From Lachnospiraceae bacterium Phil5 (GTDB lineage Bacteria > Bacillota > Clostridia > TANB77 > CAG-508): 64,000 nt of DNA. The stretch covers positions 162,107 to 226,106 of the forward strand of contig NWBM01000003.1 of NCBI GenBank assembly GCA_002633185.1, given 5' to 3'. Positions 60,407 to 64,000 of the stretch are shown here, in pieces (the stretch's first letter is position 1; every line of letters begins with the position of its first letter). Below the pieces are notes generated by a model that did not search any database, had not been told where the DNA came from, and saw only the letters and a list, made by a program, of their open reading frames with translations. Made by a program: the position numbers and the translations under genes.

Positions 60407-61141
60407 ATTTTAAAAGAAAATGAAAGAATAGATGATTTACAAATAAATAATTATAAAATAATTCAAAATAAAAAAGGATTTTGTTTTGGAATAGATAGTG
60501 TAATTTTAGCGAATTTTGCATGTGATATAAAAAACAACGCAAACGTAGTAGATTTAGGTACAGGAACAGGAATTATTGGTTTTCTATTATTAGCAAAAAA
60601 AAATATAAAAAAAATAACGGGAATAGAAATACAAGAAGAAGTTGCAGACATGGCAAATAGAAGTATAGAATTAAATAATTTAAAAAATAAGTTTAATATA
60701 ATTAATTGTGATGTAAAAAATATTTTAAAATATATACCAAGAGACAGTTGTGATGTTGTAATTTCAAACCCACCATATAAAAAAATAAATACAGGTAGAA
60801 AAAGTTGCGATGAAAAAAATTTAATTTCAAGACATGAAGTAATGGCAGATATATTTGATTTTATTAAAGCAAGTAAAGAAATATTAAAAGATAAAGGAAC
60901 ACTATATTTAGTACACAGACCAGAAAGATTATCAGACATAATGTACGCATTAAAAACAAATAAAATTGAACCTAAAAAAATTCAATTTGTTTATTCAAAA
61001 ATAAATTCTGAAGAAGCAAAATTAGTATTAATTAAAGCTGTAAAAAATGGCGGCCAATTTTCTAAAGTAATTGCACCATTATATATTTATAAAGAAAATG
61101 GAGAATATACGGATGATATTTTAAAAATATATAATAAATAA
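60407..61141 (+). CDS. tRNA1(Val) (adenine-37 N6)-methyltransferase TrmN6-like (YabB)
   Basis: A SAM-dependent methyltransferase of about 244 residues, YabB/TrmN6 family. 'VVDLGTGTGIIGFLLLA' binds SAM, and 'VVISNPPYKK' is the NPPY catalytic motif for N6-adenine methylation. 'RHEVMADIFDFI' and 'LVHRPERLSDIM' are family blocks. The upstream GTG (60398) is part of the ribosome site AGAGGTGAT. The well-spaced codon is ATT at 60407, and starting there gives '(M)LKENERIDDLQ', the usual N-terminus of the family. It precedes rsmI and abrB, as yabB does in Bacillus. Confidence 0.85.
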   Translation: MLKENERIDDLQINNYKIIQNKKGFCFGIDSVILANFACDIKNNANVVDLGTGTGIIGFLLLAKKNIKKITGIEIQEEVADMANRSIELNNLKNKFNIINCDVKNILKYIPRDSCDVVISNPPYKKINTGRKSCDEKNLISRHEVMADIFDFIKASKEILKDKGTLYLVHRPERLSDIMYALKTNKIEPKKIQFVYSKINSEEAKLVLIKAVKNGGQFSKVIAPLYIYKENGEYTDDILKIYNK

Positions 61142-61152
61142 TAAAATTGAAT

Positions 61153-61266
61153 AAAAACAAAATTATTTATATTTCGTTTTGCTTACTGGCGCTGTATTTC
61201 TGTAGAAGACATGAAGCTTGGGGCGCCAAACTGCGCGCTTCACTACATATAAATAATTTTGTTTTT
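61153..61266. repeat. Family B stem-loop element, copy 3
   Basis: Perfect 20-bp arms (61153-61172 and 61247-61266, AAAAACAAAATTATTTATAT) enclose a 74-bp core starting TTCGTTTTGCTTACTGGCGC and containing GGCGCCAAACTGCGCGC. The inner stem is TGGCGC/GCGCCA. It lies between trmN6 and rsmI. Confidence 0.78.
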
Positions 61267-61315
61267 GGGGGACATTTCCCAAAATTATTTTTAATATAAT
61301 TATAAAGGAGGAAAA

Positions 61316-62155
61316 ATGGAAAAAGGAAAATTATATTTAGTTGCAACACCAATTGGAAATTTAGATGATATAACTTATAGAGCAGTAGAAACATTAAAAA
61401 ATGTAGACATTATTGCTGCAGAAGATACAAGACATAGTTTAAAATTGTTAAATCATTTACAAATATCTAAACCATTAATTAGTTATCACAGACACAATGA
61501 AGATGTTAAAAGTGAATTATTAATTGAAAAAATATTAAATGGAGAGAATATCGCATTGATTACGGATGCAGGAACTCCAGCAATTTCAGATCCTGGAGAA
61601 GAAATTGTTAAAGAAGCAATAAAAAATAAAATAAATATTATTCCAATACCAGGTGCATGTGCATTAATTAATGCATTAATTTGTTCTGGATTAAATACAA
61701 GGGAATTTGTTTTTTATGGATTTTTACCATTAAATAAAAAATTAAGAAAAAATAAATTTGAAGAAATAAAAATAGAAAATAAAACAATAATATTATATGA
61801 AGCACCACATAAAATTAATAATACACTCAAAGATATTTATGAAGAAATTGGTGATGTTAATATTGTTTTAGCAAGAGAATTAACAAAAATTCATGAAGAA
61901 TTTATTAGGGGAAAAATAAGTGAATTAATAAATAATTCATTTGAACAAAAAGGTGAAATAATAATTTTAATAGAAGGAAATGAAAAAAATAATTCAGGTG
62001 AGGAATTAAAAAATTTATTAAATAATATGTCGCTTGATGAACATTACAAATATTATGAAAAACAAAATATTGAAAAAAAAGAAATAATTAAAAAAATTGC
62101 AAAAGATAGAGGAGTAAATAAAAATGATATTTACATTAAATTTATTAATAAATAA
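61316..62155 (+). CDS. rsmI: 16S rRNA (cytidine-1402 2'-O)-methyltransferase RsmI
   Basis: A 279-residue tetrapyrrole-methylase-fold enzyme. 'LYLVATPIGNLDDITYRAVE' is the family N-terminus. 'AAEDTRHSLKLLNHL', 'ISYHRHNE', 'ALITDAGTPAISDPGEEIV' and 'IPIPGACALINALICSGL' are hallmark blocks. 'LYEAPHKINNTL' and 'LARELTKIHEEFIRG' continue the match. AAGGAGG precedes the ATG. The context with trmN6 and abrB matches yabB-yabC-abrB of Bacillus. Confidence 0.95.
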   Translation: MEKGKLYLVATPIGNLDDITYRAVETLKNVDIIAAEDTRHSLKLLNHLQISKPLISYHRHNEDVKSELLIEKILNGENIALITDAGTPAISDPGEEIVKEAIKNKINIIPIPGACALINALICSGLNTREFVFYGFLPLNKKLRKNKFEEIKIENKTIILYEAPHKINNTLKDIYEEIGDVNIVLARELTKIHEEFIRGKISELINNSFEQKGEIIILIEGNEKNNSGEELKNLLNNMSLDEHYKYYEKQNIEKKEIIKKIAKDRGVNKNDIYIKFINK

Positions 62156-62200
62156 AAAAATAGTAATATTATTTTAAAAATAATATTACTATTTTTTTTA
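62154..62200. terminator. Bidirectional terminator between rsmI and abrB
   Basis: AAAAAATAGTAATATTATTTT and its near-exact reverse complement are separated by a few As, with T-runs on both strands. Confidence 0.8.
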
Positions 62201-62449
62201 TTTTTTTAAGGTGTTAGACAATTTTTTTAAACATGAATTACAAATATTTTTATCTTTATATTCAATTAGATTTTTATTATTTCCACAAAAAATACAAGTA
62301 ACTTCATATTTACTTAAAATAATATTAGATCCATCAACATATATTTCTATTGGATCGCGTTCAGAAATATTGAATTTATTTCTGATTTCAATAGGAATAA
62401 CAATTCTTCCCAATTCATCTAACCTTCTAACAATACCTGTTGATTTCAT
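62198..62449 (-). CDS. abrB: AbrB/SpoVT-type transition regulator with C-terminal zinc knuckle
   Basis: An 83-residue DNA-binding regulator of post-exponential and sporulation genes. The N-terminal swapped-hairpin domain 'STGIVRRLDELGRIVIPIEI' is nearly identical to AbrB. The C-terminus carries 'CIFCGNNKNLIEYKDKNICNSCLKKL', a CxxC...CxxC zinc-knuckle pattern common in clostridial AbrB. GGAGGT precedes the ATG. It is convergent with rsmI and divergent from spmA. Confidence 0.93.
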   Translation of the reverse strand: MKSTGIVRRLDELGRIVIPIEIRNKFNISERDPIEIYVDGSNIILSKYEVTCIFCGNNKNLIEYKDKNICNSCLKKLSNTLKK

Positions 62450-62608
62450 ACTTTACTACCTCCAAAATTTAATACAGTATTATTTTATCACAAAAAAAGA
62501 CAAATTACAACAAAAATTGATGTAATTTCCAAAAAATGTAAATTAGTAAAGTAATAATAAAAAATAAATATGAATATAATTAAAAAGAATAAAATAGGAG
62601 AATAAAAA

Positions 62609-63187
62609 ATGCTAAATAAAATTTGGCCAGTATTTATAATTATTTCAATAATATATTCCTTTTTTTCTGGAAATATAGAAAATGTAAGTAATCAAATTTT
62701 TTCTTCAGCAAAATCTGCTGTTGAATTAAGCATTACATTTTTTGGAACAATTTGTTTGTGGAATGGTATTATGCAAATTGCATTAAAAAGTAATATTATA
62801 GAAAAAATATCAAAAATTTTAGATCCTGTTATAAAAAAAATATTTCCAGAAATAAAAAATAATAAAAAAATAAAAAAAGAAATTTCAATGAATATTGTAG
62901 CAAATATTTTAGGATTAGGAAATGCTGCAACACCTTTAGGAATAAAAGCAATGGAAAGTCTGCAAGAAATAAATAAAGATAAAAAAACACTTTCTAATTC
63001 TATGATGTTATTTATAGTAATTAACACAGCGTCATTACAAATAATTCCAACAACTGTTATTGCAATTAGAAGTTCATTAAATTCAAAAAATCCAACATCA
63101 ATTTTTTTTCCTATTTGGTGTGCAAGTATATGTTCTGTAATTACAGGTGTTTTTGTGACAAAAATATTAATTAAAAGGAAAAAATAA
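62609..63187 (+). CDS. spmA: Spore maturation protein A
   Basis: A 192-residue membrane protein needed for spore core dehydration. Hydrophobic segments include 'IWPVFIIISIIYSFFSG' and 'SMMLFIVINTASLQIIPTTVIAI'. 'LGLGNAATPLGIKAME' is the characteristic nucleoside-transporter-gate-like motif. AGGAG precedes the ATG. spmB starts three bases after the stop. Confidence 0.93.
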   Translation: MLNKIWPVFIIISIIYSFFSGNIENVSNQIFSSAKSAVELSITFFGTICLWNGIMQIALKSNIIEKISKILDPVIKKIFPEIKNNKKIKKEISMNIVANILGLGNAATPLGIKAMESLQEINKDKKTLSNSMMLFIVINTASLQIIPTTVIAIRSSLNSKNPTSIFFPIWCASICSVITGVFVTKILIKRKK

Positions 63188-63190
63188 AAA

Positions 63191-63715
63191 ATGATATTTA
63201 TTAATAATTTATCTATTTATGCAATTCCAGTTTTTATTTTAATAATAGTGGGATATAGTTTTATAGAAAAAAATAATGTATTTGATAATTTTATTGAAGG
63301 TGCAAAAGAGGGAGGAAAAATTGTAATTAATTTATTTCCAACTTTGCTGGGATTATTTATTGCTATTGGCGCATTGAGAGTATCTGGAATATTAGATTTA
63401 TTAATAAATATTTTTTTCCCAATATTAAAAATTTTTAATTTTCCAAAGGAAATAATGCCATTAGTTTTTTTAAGACCAATATCAGGAAGTGGTGCAATGG
63501 CAATAGCGACAGATATTATGAAAAATTATGGCGTTGATACAAAAATAGGAAATATCGCATCTTCAGTAATGGGGTCAACAGAAACCACATTATATATAAT
63601 TGCTATTTATACAAGTTGTGTGCAAATAAAAAGAACAAGAGGAATAATAATTGCTGCACTTGCTGCTGATTTTGTTAGTATGATTGTTTCAATTATTGTT
63701 TGTAATTTTATGTAA
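63191..63715 (+). CDS. spmB: Spore maturation protein B
   Basis: A 174-residue membrane partner of SpmA. 'EGAKEGGKIVINLFPTLLGLFIAIGALRVSG' and 'LRPISGSGAMAIATDIMKNYG' are family hallmarks, followed by 'GSTETTLYIIAIY'. It has four to five membrane segments, including the C-terminal one. AAAGGA lies before the ATG and overlaps the end of spmA. Confidence 0.93.
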   Translation: MIFINNLSIYAIPVFILIIVGYSFIEKNNVFDNFIEGAKEGGKIVINLFPTLLGLFIAIGALRVSGILDLLINIFFPILKIFNFPKEIMPLVFLRPISGSGAMAIATDIMKNYGVDTKIGNIASSVMGSTETTLYIIAIYTSCVQIKRTRGIIIAALAADFVSMIVSIIVCNFM

Positions 63716-63736
63716 TAATTTGTCGATGGAAATTTC

Positions 63737-63765
63737 TTGACAATAAAAAATAACGGATGTAATAT
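63737..63765 (+). promoter_or_regulatory. Promoter upstream of the 3'-terminal hairpin RNA
   Basis: TTGACA (63737-63742), a 17-nt spacer, then TAATAT (63760-63765). The start would be near 63772, just before a long inverted repeat. Confidence 0.6.
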
Positions 63766-63771
63766 ATTTTA

Positions 63772-63967
63772 AGATGAGGCATAAATAAAAAATTTTTAAT
63801 TTTGTAGAGAAGTATAAAATTAATGCCCCATATTATAAGTCTTAAAAATTTCTAAAAAATTTAAATCAATTTATTAATTCTTCTTGTCTCCCCCAATAGA
63901 CAAAAATAAATAAATATAATTTAATATTTTTATATTTCTCTGCAAAATTAAAAATTTTTTATTTATG
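63772..63967 (+). ncRNA. Putative ~190-nt rod-like RNA (possibly 6S-like)
   Basis: Arms 63780-63819 (CATAAATAAAAAATTTTTAA...) and 63928-63967 are about 40-nt inverted repeats with few mismatches. They enclose a 108-nt interior with CCCC (63827-63830) and CTCCCCC (63890-63896). A consensus promoter lies directly upstream. Length and shape (a long closing stem with a large internal region) resemble 6S RNA, but I cannot align its conserved residues. A MITE-like repeat is the alternative. Nothing else is seen in 63716-64000. Confidence 0.4.
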
Positions 63968-64000
63968 ATAATTTTCATTATTTAATATTTTAAATGCTCT

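Overview
The window is a very AT-rich chromosomal segment spanning the replication origin of a spore-forming anaerobe, most likely an uncultured gut member of the Clostridia. This rests on the gene order around oriC (gyrA, gyrB, recF, dnaN, dnaA, rpmH, rnpA, yidD, yidC, jag, mnmE, mnmG, rsmG, parA, parB), the sporulation and germination genes (ypeB, spmA, spmB, a GerMN protein, abrB), a 2-hydroxyacyl-CoA dehydratase-type activase, and dockerin, cohesin, MucBP-like and InlB-like surface modules typical of gut Clostridia.

Layout. Bases 1-31.7 kb are the accessory half. They hold three giant repetitive surface proteins (one cut by the window edge), two dockerin/Thr-rich secreted proteins, a YpeB germination protein, a GT28-type glycosyltransferase, the dnaX-ybaB-recR operon with SRP RNA upstream, and a tadA / tRNA-Arg / ttcA-like / capA-like stretch. 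Bases 31.8-41.4 kb carry gyrA and gyrB, split apart by an extremely AT-rich four-gene island (VirB4-type ATPase, a VirB4 N-domain-like protein, a CpaE/MinD-like ATPase and an unknown protein) and a probable independent ~400-nt non-coding RNA. Bases 41.4-46 kb carry recF, dnaN, oriC and dnaA. Bases 45.9-54.6 kb are the divergent rpmH-to-parB arm, followed by two tRNA-Ser genes. Bases 55-64 kb hold a 1424-residue activase, a GerMN protein, trmN6-rsmI-abrB (order as in Bacillus), spmAB and a probable small structured RNA.

The most unusual observation is translational. The four breaks found in otherwise intact conserved genes (dnaX, recF, and two in the capA-like gene) are all a single extra base at an in-frame CGG followed by A, with the correct frame resuming at GGA (Gly). 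By eye, no other in-frame CGG exists in the native genes of the window. The only others (CGG-T or CGG-G) lie in the two dockerin genes, which look acquired. This suggests +1 frameshifting or four-base decoding at CGGA, or a reproducible sequencing artefact.

A second theme is two families of palindromic intergenic elements. Family A (10 loci, core GGGACACCTCC between T- and A-runs) often overlaps stop codons. Family B (3 loci) has a conserved core inside outer stems that differ completely in sequence yet remain perfectly paired. A third theme is several genes whose only well-spaced start codon after a strong Shine-Dalgarno is AUU or AUA.
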